From the NCBI RefSeq assembly GCF_036880985.1, contig NZ_JBAJNO010000002.1:124001-188000 (forward strand): DNA of 64,000 bases. Reading direction: 5' to 3'. Position 1 is the first letter of the stretch. Each line of letters begins with the position of its first letter. Shown one piece after another: positions 35,946 to 45,069 of this stretch. The position numbers and the translations under genes were made by a program. A model generated the notes under the pieces. That model ran no database searches and was not told the origin of the DNA. It was given only the letters and a program-made list of their open reading frames with translations. The stretch comes from Limibacter armeniacum. Lineage in GTDB: Bacteria; Bacteroidota; Bacteroidia; Cytophagales; Flammeovirgaceae.

Positions 35946-37469
35946 TTATGCTTGTTCAAAAAGTATCATTTTCCCTTTCGCTTCAATTAGCGCCAGTATC
36001 TTCTCAAAATCGGCTTCTGTTGCCATCGGGTTAAGCACGGTAAATTTCAAGTAGGTATCTCCATTGTTTTTAGTCCCTGCTATAACCGCACTTCCACACC
36101 GGAGTAATGCTTTTCTGATCTGGAGGTTGATATGCCCCCAGTCTTCATTATCAAATCCATCAATTTTGAACCTAAAAACTAAGCTGTGCAGTACAGGTGG
36201 ATTCAACAGCTCAAAACTTGGATGCGCCTCTATCAACGCTGCCGCCGCTTTTGTCAATTCCAAGGTCTTGTCATAGTAATGGCCTAGTTGCATCCGTCCC
36301 ATCATTCTTAGAGTTGTCCAAACTTTCAGGGCATCAAAACGTCTGGTCGTCTGCAATGATTTATCTACTTGGTTGGGAATTCCTGTGTCTCTTTGCTCCT
36401 TCGGGTTGAGATAGTCAGCGTGATAGCTGATCAAGTGTAATGTCTCAGGTCTCTTGACCACAAATGCACTACAACTGACTGTCTGGAAGTAAGTTTTATG
36501 GTAGTCTACAGTTACAGAATCAGCCAGTTCAATTCCATCTATCAGGTACCTGTACCTATCTGACAACAGTAGTCCACCTCCTACTGCAGCATCAACATGC
36601 AACCATATATCATACTTGCAAGCTATTTGCGCCATCTCCGGTATAGGGTCAATACTGCCATAATCTGTTGTACCCGCTGTCGCCACAATCCCAATAGGAT
36701 GGTTCCCTTGCTCCACTTCCCGCTTGATCAACTCCTCTAAGACTCCGATATCCATTCTAAAATATTGATCCGTAGGTACTCCAATCACAGCATCTTCTCC
36801 AAGTCCTAACAAGGAAGCGCTCTTCTTCAAGCTAAAATGACTGTGCTCTGAACAAAATATCTTAGGTGATGAAAGCCCATTGGGCAATCCCTTAAAAGTC
36901 ACATTATGCTTCAGTTTGGTATGCATAAAATGGTCTCTCATTAACAGTGTCGCCATCAAGTTGGATTGAGAGCCTCCACTTGTAAAAACGCCGTCTCCAC
37001 TCAGGAAGCCAATGCGTTCGGCGGTCCATTCAATGATCTTTTGCTCTATCAAAGTACCTCCTGCACTTTGGTCCCATGTATCCAAGGAGGAGTTGATAGC
37101 ACTCAATATCTGTTCTGCAATCAAGGATGGAATTACTACAGGGCAGTTTAAGTGTGCGGCATATTTGGGCAAATGAAAAGCTACTGCATGATCCAAGTAA
37201 ACCGCTTGCAATTCTTCCAGTGTTTCATCCAAGCTCAAAGGAGTTTCCTCCAAACTAATACCATCAAATAGTGGCTTCAACTCTTCGGGCGTGATGCCAC
37301 TAAATGGAGCCTGTCGCTCTGATAGAAATTGGACTACTTTTTCAGTAGCCTTCTCAATTCCATTTCTGTATTGCTCAACATTCTCATTATGATGATGAAA
37401 TAATAATTTAAGATCTAACTGTTTGCTGTCAGCATATTGAACAGCATTACTCAAAACAGCATTAACCAT
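35946..37469 (-). CDS. PLP-dependent group II decarboxylase supplying the siderophore diamine
   Basis: A 507-residue pyridoxal-phosphate enzyme of the aromatic/diaminobutyrate decarboxylase fold, DesA-like. The cofactor lysine lies in TVDYHKTYFQ (Lys325), preceded by IWLHVDAAVGGGLLL, where Asp binds the pyridine nitrogen; FTSGGSQSNLMA near 165 holds the phosphate. As first gene of the operon it would convert lysine to cadaverine or ornithine to putrescine, committing the amino acid to hydroxamate synthesis. A glutamate or 2,4-diaminobutyrate substrate cannot be excluded by sequence, but the downstream N-hydroxylase and NIS synthetase make a diamine product the best reading. Confidence 0.9.
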   Translation of the reverse strand: MVNAVLSNAVQYADSKQLDLKLLFHHHNENVEQYRNGIEKATEKVVQFLSERQAPFSGITPEELKPLFDGISLEETPLSLDETLEELQAVYLDHAVAFHLPKYAAHLNCPVVIPSLIAEQILSAINSSLDTWDQSAGGTLIEQKIIEWTAERIGFLSGDGVFTSGGSQSNLMATLLMRDHFMHTKLKHNVTFKGLPNGLSSPKIFCSEHSHFSLKKSASLLGLGEDAVIGVPTDQYFRMDIGVLEELIKREVEQGNHPIGIVATAGTTDYGSIDPIPEMAQIACKYDIWLHVDAAVGGGLLLSDRYRYLIDGIELADSVTVDYHKTYFQTVSCSAFVVKRPETLHLISYHADYLNPKEQRDTGIPNQVDKSLQTTRRFDALKVWTTLRMMGRMQLGHYYDKTLELTKAAAALIEAHPSFELLNPPVLHSLVFRFKIDGFDNEDWGHINLQIRKALLRCGSAVIAGTKNNGDTYLKFTVLNPMATEADFEKILALIEAKGKMILFEQA

Positions 37470-37891
37470 GGCTGTAAGATTTAGATAGTTTGACGTATTG
37501 TTAAGTTATGTAGATTGATTGCGAATAGCAGAAGCGAATATGGAGGGGAAATACAGTGGACTGCTTACGAATTATGGAAAAAGAATGATGTATTTGGAAA
37601 AGAGTAATAACAGTAGCAATCCAAACAATTTGAATTGACGAATCTGGAAAAATTAATTACGAATTCGGGAATTATTTGAAAAGTAATCGTCCTATGCATA
37701 CTACTTGTAATGTGCATAAATGATTAAAAGCAAATACAATAGTATGATACAAGGAGTACTATTTAGTACTTTATAATGAAACACGGTCAACTTGTCTATT
37801 TTTATTTAATCTAAATAAGATATAGTTTAGCGTCATTATTAGATAAAAGCACAATAAGTCTAACCTAACAATACAAACTAACAAGAGTATA
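37470..37891. promoter_or_regulatory. Divergent control region of the siderophore operon and AraC regulator
   Basis: A 422-bp AT-rich spacer between divergent genes. It must carry both promoters and probably iron-responsive sites. No clear GATAAT-type Fur box was found on either strand, and no extended dyad stands out. Confidence 0.45.
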
Positions 37892-38839
37892 ATGAACTCG
37901 CGTCTCTTCTTATCCAATAACAGCACTCCAATACTGTCCAGCAAAAAACTTGGAATCAAACGAAGAACTCGTCAATGGAAACCAAGTCTTGGAAAGGGTT
38001 TTTATAAAGATATCAACCTGATGCATGGAATGCTGACACACATAAAAATCAAAGCCAAGGAAAACATCTGTGTCCATTCAAGAATTCAGCCTCAAGAGGT
38101 TGGGTTATTACTCTGTATCTCTGCAAATGGCGTCGTACTCTACTCCCAAAGTGAGAATACACCTATGCAGAGTGCTGGCAATTATATTCTTCCCCATGCA
38201 GAACATCAATGGAATATCACAAAAGGTGGTGATTTTGAACTGATTACCATAGTTTTAAAACGTATCTATTTCAACCAATTATTTTTCCCTTCGAATGAGT
38301 TGAAAAATACATCTCTTGCGCAACTGTTTGATAGGCAATCTACTCCTAAAAGACTCAACTTAACTCATTCATTGAAAGCCTCATTTGTAGCATTGCTGGA
38401 AAGTGAACAAGCAGGTATTTGTCACAATATGTTATTACATGCCAAGATATTTGAAATCTTCTCTATCATCTTCAATCAAGAGATGACACAAGAAAGCCAG
38501 CATTTATTGTATAGAGATAGACTTGAAAAAGTAAAGGACATCATATCCTCACAACTCCATATACAATATTCCATTTGTAATTTATCTAAGATGGTGGGAA
38601 TCAATGAGTGTTACCTCAAAAAGTATTTCAAAGAATTATTTGGTGAGACCATATTTGAATATGCCACCAAACTACGAATCCAGAAGGCCCAAGAACTACT
38701 AATACAATCTGATTTACCCGTTGCAATTATTTCTGAAAAGGTTGGCTATCAAAACCCTCCCCACTTCTCTTTTGCTTTTAAAAAGAATGTTGGCATATCT
38801 CCCTATAAGTACAGAACACAAATGATCATACCAACATAA
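37892..38839 (+). CDS. AraC-family regulator divergent from the siderophore operon
   Basis: A 315-residue regulator with a C-terminal double helix-turn-helix. The first HTH includes NLSKMVGINECYLKKYFKELFG and the second VAIISEKVGYQNPPHFSFAFKK, followed by GISPYKYR, the usual AraC ending. The N-terminal 200 residues (CVHSRIQPQEVGLLLCIS, YILPHAEHQWN) resemble the ligand domain of PchR/YbtA/AlcR-type regulators that sense ferric siderophores. Divergent position next to the siderophore genes supports that role: activation of synthesis when the iron-loaded chelator returns. The ligand is not proven. No TonB receptor gene is adjacent. Confidence 0.88.
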   Translation: MNSRLFLSNNSTPILSSKKLGIKRRTRQWKPSLGKGFYKDINLMHGMLTHIKIKAKENICVHSRIQPQEVGLLLCISANGVVLYSQSENTPMQSAGNYILPHAEHQWNITKGGDFELITIVLKRIYFNQLFFPSNELKNTSLAQLFDRQSTPKRLNLTHSLKASFVALLESEQAGICHNMLLHAKIFEIFSIIFNQEMTQESQHLLYRDRLEKVKDIISSQLHIQYSICNLSKMVGINECYLKKYFKELFGETIFEYATKLRIQKAQELLIQSDLPVAIISEKVGYQNPPHFSFAFKKNVGISPYKYRTQMIIPT

Positions 38840-38941
38840 CACAGCATATGTTTAGTTTCATTTTACTTTAAAATCCTTTCTGTCACCACTTGCATACAGA
38901 CTTTTTTATAAACCCAACTAAGTCAATTAATTATATTGATA

Positions 38942-38974
38942 TTTGGTGAAAATTTTGTAATATAAGTACTTTAC
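38942..38974 (+). promoter_or_regulatory. Candidate Bacteroidota promoter for the propeller regulator
   Basis: TTTG at 38942-38945, a 21-nt spacer and TACTTTAC at 38967-38974 approximate the TTTG/TAnnTTTG promoter of Bacteroidota; the last two bases of the -7 element deviate. It lies about 30 nt upstream of the start at 39006. Confidence 0.3.
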
Positions 38975-39005
38975 CGAACACACACACTAGCAAAACCCAA
39001 TACCA

Positions 39006-41936
39006 ATGAAGCAGTTACTTATACTATGTCTTTGGATGACATGTGCACCGACCTATGCACAAATAGGTAACAAGGGCGTTCCTAACATTAGGAATTTCTC
39101 TTATGAGCAATATCAGGCTGGAGCTCAAAACTGGGCAATACTTCAGGATGCTAAAGGAAAAATGCTCTTTGGCAATAATTATGGCTTACTGGAATACAAC
39201 GGAAAGGAATGGAGCCTTGAATTACAAACCTCCAATAGAACTGTAGTTCGATCTATCCATCGGGGTAAAGACAATACGATTTACCTTGGAGCCCAAAACG
39301 AGTTTGGGTATGTTAAAACCAATGATGCAGGACAACAGCAATACATTTCACTCTTACCCAAAATACCTGAAAAACACAGGCAATTCAGTGATGTTTGGTC
39401 GATACTGGAAACTTCTTCTGGTATATTCTTTCACACCAATGAGCTGACTTTTCTTTATCAATCTGATTCAGTTAAAGTACTCGAAACACCTTCCATAGGC
39501 AGTTGCTCAAAAGTTGGTGATTCAATACTCGTTCAGGATCAAGCTTATAATATCCATGTTTTAAAACAAGATGGTTTACATAAACTGTTTGACCGTCAAC
39601 AGGTCCGATACTATGTTCTAAAAATATATGATGACCATCAGGGAGGGCTATACTTTGTCACTCAAAAATATGGTATTCTGAAATACAGTCACGGACAGTT
39701 CCACCATGACAAACGTATCACCAATAGCTTCTTTGAAAACAACAAAGTCCAGAGTCTTCAAAAGCTTAGAAACGATTATTTGGCTATCGGAAGTGTAGGG
39801 GCAGGACTCCTCATTCTCAATAAAAACTTTACCCCTGTCCAATGGCTCAACAAAAGTAATGGCCTTCAAAGTAATACCATCCTTGCTATTGGAACGGATC
39901 AATTGGGAAACCTTTGGTTAGCCACGGAGACAGGTATTGATTATGTAGAAATCACTACGCCACTCTATAAAATAGCAGACCAATACAACCTTGAAGGAAC
40001 CGTTTCATCGATTTTAAAAAGTGATGACATGCTCTATGTTGGAACAAATACAGGTGTATTCTATTCAAAGTGGAAACAAGACGAAAATCCATTACATCCC
40101 ACACTCAACTTCCAACAAGTAAAAGGCTTATCCGGTCAGGCTTGGAACCTCTATAAAATCGAAAACAGTATCTATGTTTGTCACCACGAAGGTTTGTTTA
40201 AAATAGAAGGAGATTCCATAAGTCAGCAACTGAGTTATTCAAGCGGTGTTTGGAACCTTCGCAAGCTAAAAGGCAACATCTTTCTCCAAGGTGGTTACGA
40301 CGGAATTCACCTGTACAAATTACTTGATGGAGAACTTCAATACTTATGGAAAATAAAGGACTTTGATGAAACCAGCCGAGTTATAGAGTTGGACAACAAG
40401 GGCAATATCTGGATGGCACATGGTTATAAGGGAATTTACAAACTTCAAATATCCGAAGACTTACAATCGTTTAGTGATATTCAGTTATATACAAAGAAAG
40501 AAGGTTTCCCATCTGGACTGTTTATCAACCTTTTTAAGGTAAATAACCAGATTTTATTCGGCACAGAATATGGCACATACCAATATGATGACAACACCGA
40601 TTCGATGGTTATCTCACCGCTCTACTCCCGCATTCTTGGGAACCAACACCATATAAGGTTACTTAAAGAAAATAACGGCGATATCTGGTTTGTCAAGGGG
40701 CAAGACATGCACGACGACTTGGGCATCATCGAGTTTTATGACAATGAAAAATTTGAAGTACTGAGATCTCCACTACAACACCTTCGGGGAAAGTTTAACC
40801 CAGGATTTGAAAACATCACTATTCTAGATGAAAAAACTGCCCTTTTTGGCACTAAGAATGGTATCATTCACTTTGACAGAAGTGCGAATAGAAACTACGC
40901 TCTCCCTTTTAATGCTCATCTTACAGACATCAGATATATGGGAAGTGATTCGGTTCTTTATGGCCAGACAGTACATAGCTCTCTTTCACCTATCAAATCA
41001 GAAATCGGTCATATTGAGCTACCTTATACCAAGAATTCATTGACTTTCAGTTTTGCAAGCAGCTTTTATGAGGGCCCTAAAAACACATTTTATAGTTGTT
41101 ACCTAGAAGGGTTTGACAAACAGTGGCATCATTGGGATACAGGACAGTCAAAAAGCTATACAAACTTACCTGCTGGAGACTATACTTTTCATGTAAAGGC
41201 AAAAAACATCTATGGGACAGAAAGTAAGGAAGATATTTATACTTTTTCAATTCTGTCTCCTTGGTACCTTACTACATCAGCATTAGTAGTTTATGGCTTG
41301 TTTTGCCTTATTGGAATAACACTACTACTCAAACTTTATAAAGCCAAAATAGAACAAGCCAAGCAAAGGGAATGGACCATTCAGATGGAAATGATGCGTC
41401 AGAACAAAAGACGATACAATGAAGAAAAACTCATTACTGAACAGGAACTTATCAGGCTCAGGAATGAAAAACTGGAAGCTGAAGTATCCATCTCCCACTC
41501 AAAGATGGAAGTGCTTAAAACTGAAATGGCTGCGTCCATTATGATGATTACCCAGAAAAATAATATGCTGATTAAAGTACGAGATGACTTAGGCAAGTTG
41601 GTCAAAAAAGTAAATGAGCAAAACAAGAATCCCATTGAAAAAGTCATTAGAACCATCAACCGAGACATTAACAGTGAGCAAGATTGGGAACAGTTCAAAA
41701 TCCATTTTGATAAAGTACACGAAAATTTTCTTGAAAGGCTCAAAAAAGAATACCCTGACCTGACGCCTAAAGACCTTCAACTAGCGGCATATTTACGTTT
41801 GAACCTTTCATCAAAGGAAATAGCTTCCATGATGAACATTACAATCCGAAGTATTGAAGGATGCCGCTACCGATTGAGAAAACATTTGAACCTAAATAGC
41901 AACACCAATCTCAATGAGTTTATCTTAAAATTCTAA
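39006..41936 (+). CDS. Membrane sensor with beta-propeller, Y_Y_Y domain and LuxR-type HTH
   Basis: A 976-residue one-protein signalling regulator. It has a signal peptide (cleavage near TYAQ), a periplasmic two-component-regulator-type propeller through about 670 (repeated short units such as LATETGIDYVE and GNIWMAHGYKGIYKL), a triple-tyrosine Y_Y_Y domain (about 680-750, CYLEGFDKQWHHW), one membrane helix (about 753-785), a cytosolic coiled coil (about 785-880), and a C-terminal LuxR-like helix-turn-helix (LTPKDLQLAAYLRLNLSSKE to about 970). There is no histidine kinase or receiver domain, so the DNA-binding domain itself would be membrane-tethered. Location directly upstream of three beta-1,3-glucanase genes suggests it senses laminarin fragments and activates them. 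Confidence 0.9.
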   Translation: MKQLLILCLWMTCAPTYAQIGNKGVPNIRNFSYEQYQAGAQNWAILQDAKGKMLFGNNYGLLEYNGKEWSLELQTSNRTVVRSIHRGKDNTIYLGAQNEFGYVKTNDAGQQQYISLLPKIPEKHRQFSDVWSILETSSGIFFHTNELTFLYQSDSVKVLETPSIGSCSKVGDSILVQDQAYNIHVLKQDGLHKLFDRQQVRYYVLKIYDDHQGGLYFVTQKYGILKYSHGQFHHDKRITNSFFENNKVQSLQKLRNDYLAIGSVGAGLLILNKNFTPVQWLNKSNGLQSNTILAIGTDQLGNLWLATETGIDYVEITTPLYKIADQYNLEGTVSSILKSDDMLYVGTNTGVFYSKWKQDENPLHPTLNFQQVKGLSGQAWNLYKIENSIYVCHHEGLFKIEGDSISQQLSYSSGVWNLRKLKGNIFLQGGYDGIHLYKLLDGELQYLWKIKDFDETSRVIELDNKGNIWMAHGYKGIYKLQISEDLQSFSDIQLYTKKEGFPSGLFINLFKVNNQILFGTEYGTYQYDDNTDSMVISPLYSRILGNQHHIRLLKENNGDIWFVKGQDMHDDLGIIEFYDNEKFEVLRSPLQHLRGKFNPGFENITILDEKTALFGTKNGIIHFDRSANRNYALPFNAHLTDIRYMGSDSVLYGQTVHSSLSPIKSEIGHIELPYTKNSLTFSFASSFYEGPKNTFYSCYLEGFDKQWHHWDTGQSKSYTNLPAGDYTFHVKAKNIYGTESKEDIYTFSILSPWYLTTSALVVYGLFCLIGITLLLKLYKAKIEQAKQREWTIQMEMMRQNKRRYNEEKLITEQELIRLRNEKLEAEVSISHSKMEVLKTEMAASIMMITQKNNMLIKVRDDLGKLVKKVNEQNKNPIEKVIRTINRDINSEQDWEQFKIHFDKVHENFLERLKKEYPDLTPKDLQLAAYLRLNLSSKEIASMMNITIRSIEGCRYRLRKHLNLNSNTNLNEFILKF

Positions 41937-42281
41937 GATACTCAATAACAATTAATTATGATTTTTATACGTAGTTTTTACGTATTATTTTTTCACCTAA
42001 CGAAGTTTTTATGTGGGTGTATTTTTTGGGTCTATTTCAAATAAATCTAGTATGCAACGTAGATTTTTGAACACATAAACCCAACAAAAATATGGCTCAC
42101 ACTTTACGCTTATACACACTGAAATATCACGCTTTTTTTCACACTCCTATACGGTAAATCAGCCGTTTCAGCACTTCTAAATTTTCGATTACCCCTCAGT
42201 AAGACCTCATGAAAAGTTGTGTGGTTTTTTACTGTTATGGGAGACCTTTATTTCAAATAAACAATCTGACACATGAGATTT
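41937..42281. promoter_or_regulatory. Promoter region of the laminarinase genes with a repeated 13-nt motif
   Basis: This 345-bp gap contains TATTTCAAATAAA twice, at 42033-42045 and 42249-42261. The inner TATTTCAAATA is a perfect 5-1-5 palindrome. The second copy ends 20 nt before the GH16 start. Paired copies in front of a regulated gene fit a transcription factor site, possibly for the propeller regulator; AT-rich chance repetition is possible. Confidence 0.4.
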
Positions 42282-45020
42282 ATGAATTACAAAAACACAC
42301 TACTATTGACGTTGTGCCTGCTATACTATGCAAGCAGTTATGCCCAGATTGGAAATGTCATTTGGGAAGACAATTTCAATACGCTCAATACTGATATCTG
42401 GAATGTTGATGTGGGAGATGGTTGTGACCAAGGACTTTGTGGATGGGGTAATGCCGAGTTGCAATGGTACAGTGAAAACAATGTCTATGTAGAAGAAATA
42501 CCTGGCGAACCGGGCAACTATGCCTTGGTTTTGGAAGCCAAAAATGAGGCTGCTGGAGGAAAGTCTTTTACGTCAGGTAAGGTACAGTCCAATTCCAAAC
42601 TTGCCATGCAATATGGGCTATATGAGATCAGGATGAGAGTACCCAACCTAAACAATGGACTTTGGCCTGCGGCATGGATGTTGGGCACCAGCACCATTGG
42701 TTGGCCCGGTAAAGGAGAGATTGATGTAATGGAAATGGGACACAGCTTGGCAGAACGGACCAGACAAGGACATGCCAGCGCATCAGTGAACAACTTTGTG
42801 GGCTCTAACTTGATTTTTGCTGCCGATGCAGCCTGTTCTGAGGCCAATCCATCTTGTGCAGCAAGCACCGCCTATGATGTAGATTATGACAAGCCATATG
42901 TTTCAACTACCCCGCTGAATGACCGCTTTGTCACTTACCGTCTTTACTGGACTTCTACAGAACTCAGGTTCACCATTCTTGATAATGGTGTAGAATATGA
43001 CCTGTATGAGGCACCTTTCGTGATTGGTGAGGAAAGCACTGAGTTTCAGCAACCATTTTACTTGCTTATGAATCTGGCAGTGGGTGGGACTTTTACGGAT
43101 GCTACAGCCAACGGACAGGTGACAGCACCACTACCTGCCAAGATGTATATTGACTATATCAAGATTTCGGAATACAACGGAGAGGGAGAAGTTTTCTTCG
43201 GTAATATCAATCCACCTGAGACGGGTACTTTTGGAATATTTACAGACAATACACCGACTTCGAACAAGTTACAGGCAGGAGTATCTTCAGATATTTATGC
43301 TTGGGGCAATCTTGTGGAAGGAACTACGGCTCCATATGAAGGCAGTGAGGTAATCGCTTGGGAGTTTAATGCTCCTAATAACTGGTTTGGTGGAGGAATC
43401 GTTACCCGTCAGGCAAGGGATATGAGTAACTTCGAAGGTGGTAACCTTAAGTTCAGAATCAAGATTCCGGCTGATGTCTCTTTCAGAATTGGGGTAACGG
43501 ACAATTATACCAACCAGCAATATGTAGAGTTTCCTGCCAACCAGACCAAATACGGATTGGTGAGAAATGGAGAATGGGGACAAGCCACGATCCCAATCAG
43601 TGATTTGCAGGGAGGATTGATCGCCTTGCAGTCAATGCAATATATGTTTGCCATAGTAAGTGTTGATGGTGCGTTCCCTACTTCCAACTTCCAACTCGCA
43701 TTGGATGATATCTACTGGGAAGGTGGCGGTGCTGAACCTGACCCGGTACTGACTTCCATCAGTGTTACGCCTGCTACATCTTCTATTGACGTGAATACAA
43801 CCCAACAATTCAACGCACAAGGGTATGACCAGAATGGTAACCCGATAAATGCGAGTATAACCTGGTCTGCAGATGGTGGCAATATCAACAGTGCAGGTCT
43901 GTATACTGGTACCGCTGTAGGTACTTATAATGTTGCAGCAACTTCAGGAAGTGTAATAGGGACAGTAGCCATTACAGTGAACAATGTAGGTGTTACAATC
44001 CCAGCCCGTCTAGAGGCAGAGAACTATACTGATATGTTTGGGGTACAACTTGAAGCCACAGCTGACACTGGCGGTGGCCAGAATGTAGGCTGGATAGAAG
44101 CAGGTGACTGGCTTGAATACCAGATCAGTGTACCTACAGCTGGAGACTACAATGTATCTTACCGTGTGGCAAGTGAGACCACAGGAGGTAGCATTACCTT
44201 ATCTGCAAATGGCGTAAATAAAACGACTACTTCTTTTACAGCGACAGGAAGCTGGCAAACATGGGCAACTGTTTCTGACGTTGTCAACCTTTCAGCAGGT
44301 TCAAATACAATCAGGCTTACAGCAGATAACGCTGGCTGGAATCTCAACTGGCTGGAGTTCTCTGAAATATCCTCAGGTTTCTCTTCACAGATTGAGGCAG
44401 AGGACTATGCCGTGATGAGTGGCATGCAAACAGAAGCCTGCACAGAAGGAGGACTGAACATAAGCTACGTGGATGCTGGCGACTGGATTGTATGGGATAT
44501 TAATCTGCCTTCATCAGGTACTTATAATGTGGAATACCGTGTAGCAAGTCCTAATGATGGTGGCATAATCCAGCTGGAGCAGGCTGGCGGTAGCCCTGTA
44601 TTCGGGACCGTGAATGTGCCAAATACAGGAGGTTGGCAAAACTGGACCACTATCTCACATAATGTCAGTCTCAATGCCGGACAGCAGCAAATTGCGATCT
44701 CAGTACCTACTGGTGGCTGGAATCTCAATTGGCTAAGCATCAGCAGTACCAGTGGAGCAAGGCTAAGTGGTGTACCAATGCAGTCAAAAGACTTGGGTAA
44801 AGTACTGTTGTTCCCTAATCCTGCCGAAAGTCATTTGAGCATAAAAGGAATTGAGGAAACGATGAAGGCATCCATATTTGATCTCTCAGGTAAAGTGATC
44901 ATCAAGGACATACTGGTTGAACCAGCAGGTAAAGTGGATGTCTCCAACCTGCAAGCAGGTTTCTACTTTATCCAGCTTCAAGGTAAAACCCAACAGACAC
45001 TTCGCTTTATCAAAAAGTAA
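42282..45020 (+). CDS. Secreted GH16 beta-glucanase with multiple carbohydrate-binding domains, T9SS
   Basis: An endo-beta-1,3-glucanase (laminarinase-type) exported and attached through type IX secretion. The ATG at 42282 begins MNYKNTLLL; an in-frame ATG nine bases upstream is possible. After a signal peptide (SSYAQ) come: GH16 catalytic domain with GEIDVMEMGH (catalytic Glu pair near residues 145-150); a jelly-roll carbohydrate-binding region (about 325-485); a bacterial Ig-like Big_2 domain (about 490-570, SISVTPATSSIDV); a CBM6 (about 570-700, LEAENYTDMFG); a second CBM6 (about 700-825, IEAEDYAVMSG); and a T9SS type A sorting tail (VLLFPNPAESHL, GFYFIQL). First of three beta-glucanase genes. 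Exact linkage (1,3 or mixed) is not determined. Confidence 0.93.
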   Translation: MNYKNTLLLTLCLLYYASSYAQIGNVIWEDNFNTLNTDIWNVDVGDGCDQGLCGWGNAELQWYSENNVYVEEIPGEPGNYALVLEAKNEAAGGKSFTSGKVQSNSKLAMQYGLYEIRMRVPNLNNGLWPAAWMLGTSTIGWPGKGEIDVMEMGHSLAERTRQGHASASVNNFVGSNLIFAADAACSEANPSCAASTAYDVDYDKPYVSTTPLNDRFVTYRLYWTSTELRFTILDNGVEYDLYEAPFVIGEESTEFQQPFYLLMNLAVGGTFTDATANGQVTAPLPAKMYIDYIKISEYNGEGEVFFGNINPPETGTFGIFTDNTPTSNKLQAGVSSDIYAWGNLVEGTTAPYEGSEVIAWEFNAPNNWFGGGIVTRQARDMSNFEGGNLKFRIKIPADVSFRIGVTDNYTNQQYVEFPANQTKYGLVRNGEWGQATIPISDLQGGLIALQSMQYMFAIVSVDGAFPTSNFQLALDDIYWEGGGAEPDPVLTSISVTPATSSIDVNTTQQFNAQGYDQNGNPINASITWSADGGNINSAGLYTGTAVGTYNVAATSGSVIGTVAITVNNVGVTIPARLEAENYTDMFGVQLEATADTGGGQNVGWIEAGDWLEYQISVPTAGDYNVSYRVASETTGGSITLSANGVNKTTTSFTATGSWQTWATVSDVVNLSAGSNTIRLTADNAGWNLNWLEFSEISSGFSSQIEAEDYAVMSGMQTEACTEGGLNISYVDAGDWIVWDINLPSSGTYNVEYRVASPNDGGIIQLEQAGGSPVFGTVNVPNTGGWQNWTTISHNVSLNAGQQQIAISVPTGGWNLNWLSISSTSGARLSGVPMQSKDLGKVLLFPNPAESHLSIKGIEETMKASIFDLSGKVIIKDILVEPAGKVDVSNLQAGFYFIQLQGKTQQTLRFIKK

Positions 45021-45029
45021 AATCGTAAC

Positions 45030-45048
45030 AGTGTAACTACACTTTTTA
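45030..45048 (+). terminator. Weak terminator after the first GH16 gene
   Basis: AGTGT-AACT-ACACT (45030-45043) followed by TTTTTATT. The 5-bp stem is short, so read-through into the next glucanase gene is likely. Confidence 0.4.
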
Positions 45049-45069
45049 TTACCCTTAAAACCAAAACTG

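Noticed and set aside
35933-35959. Longer N-terminus of the siderophore N-hydroxylase (start at 35959)
   Set aside because: It would add nine hydrophilic residues before the FAD motif and overlap the decarboxylase stop by 14 nt; ATG at 35932 fits the family better.
37470-37891. Fur box upstream of the siderophore operon
   Set aside because: No stretch close to the GATAATGATAATCATTATC consensus was found on either strand; AT-rich partial matches are expected by chance.
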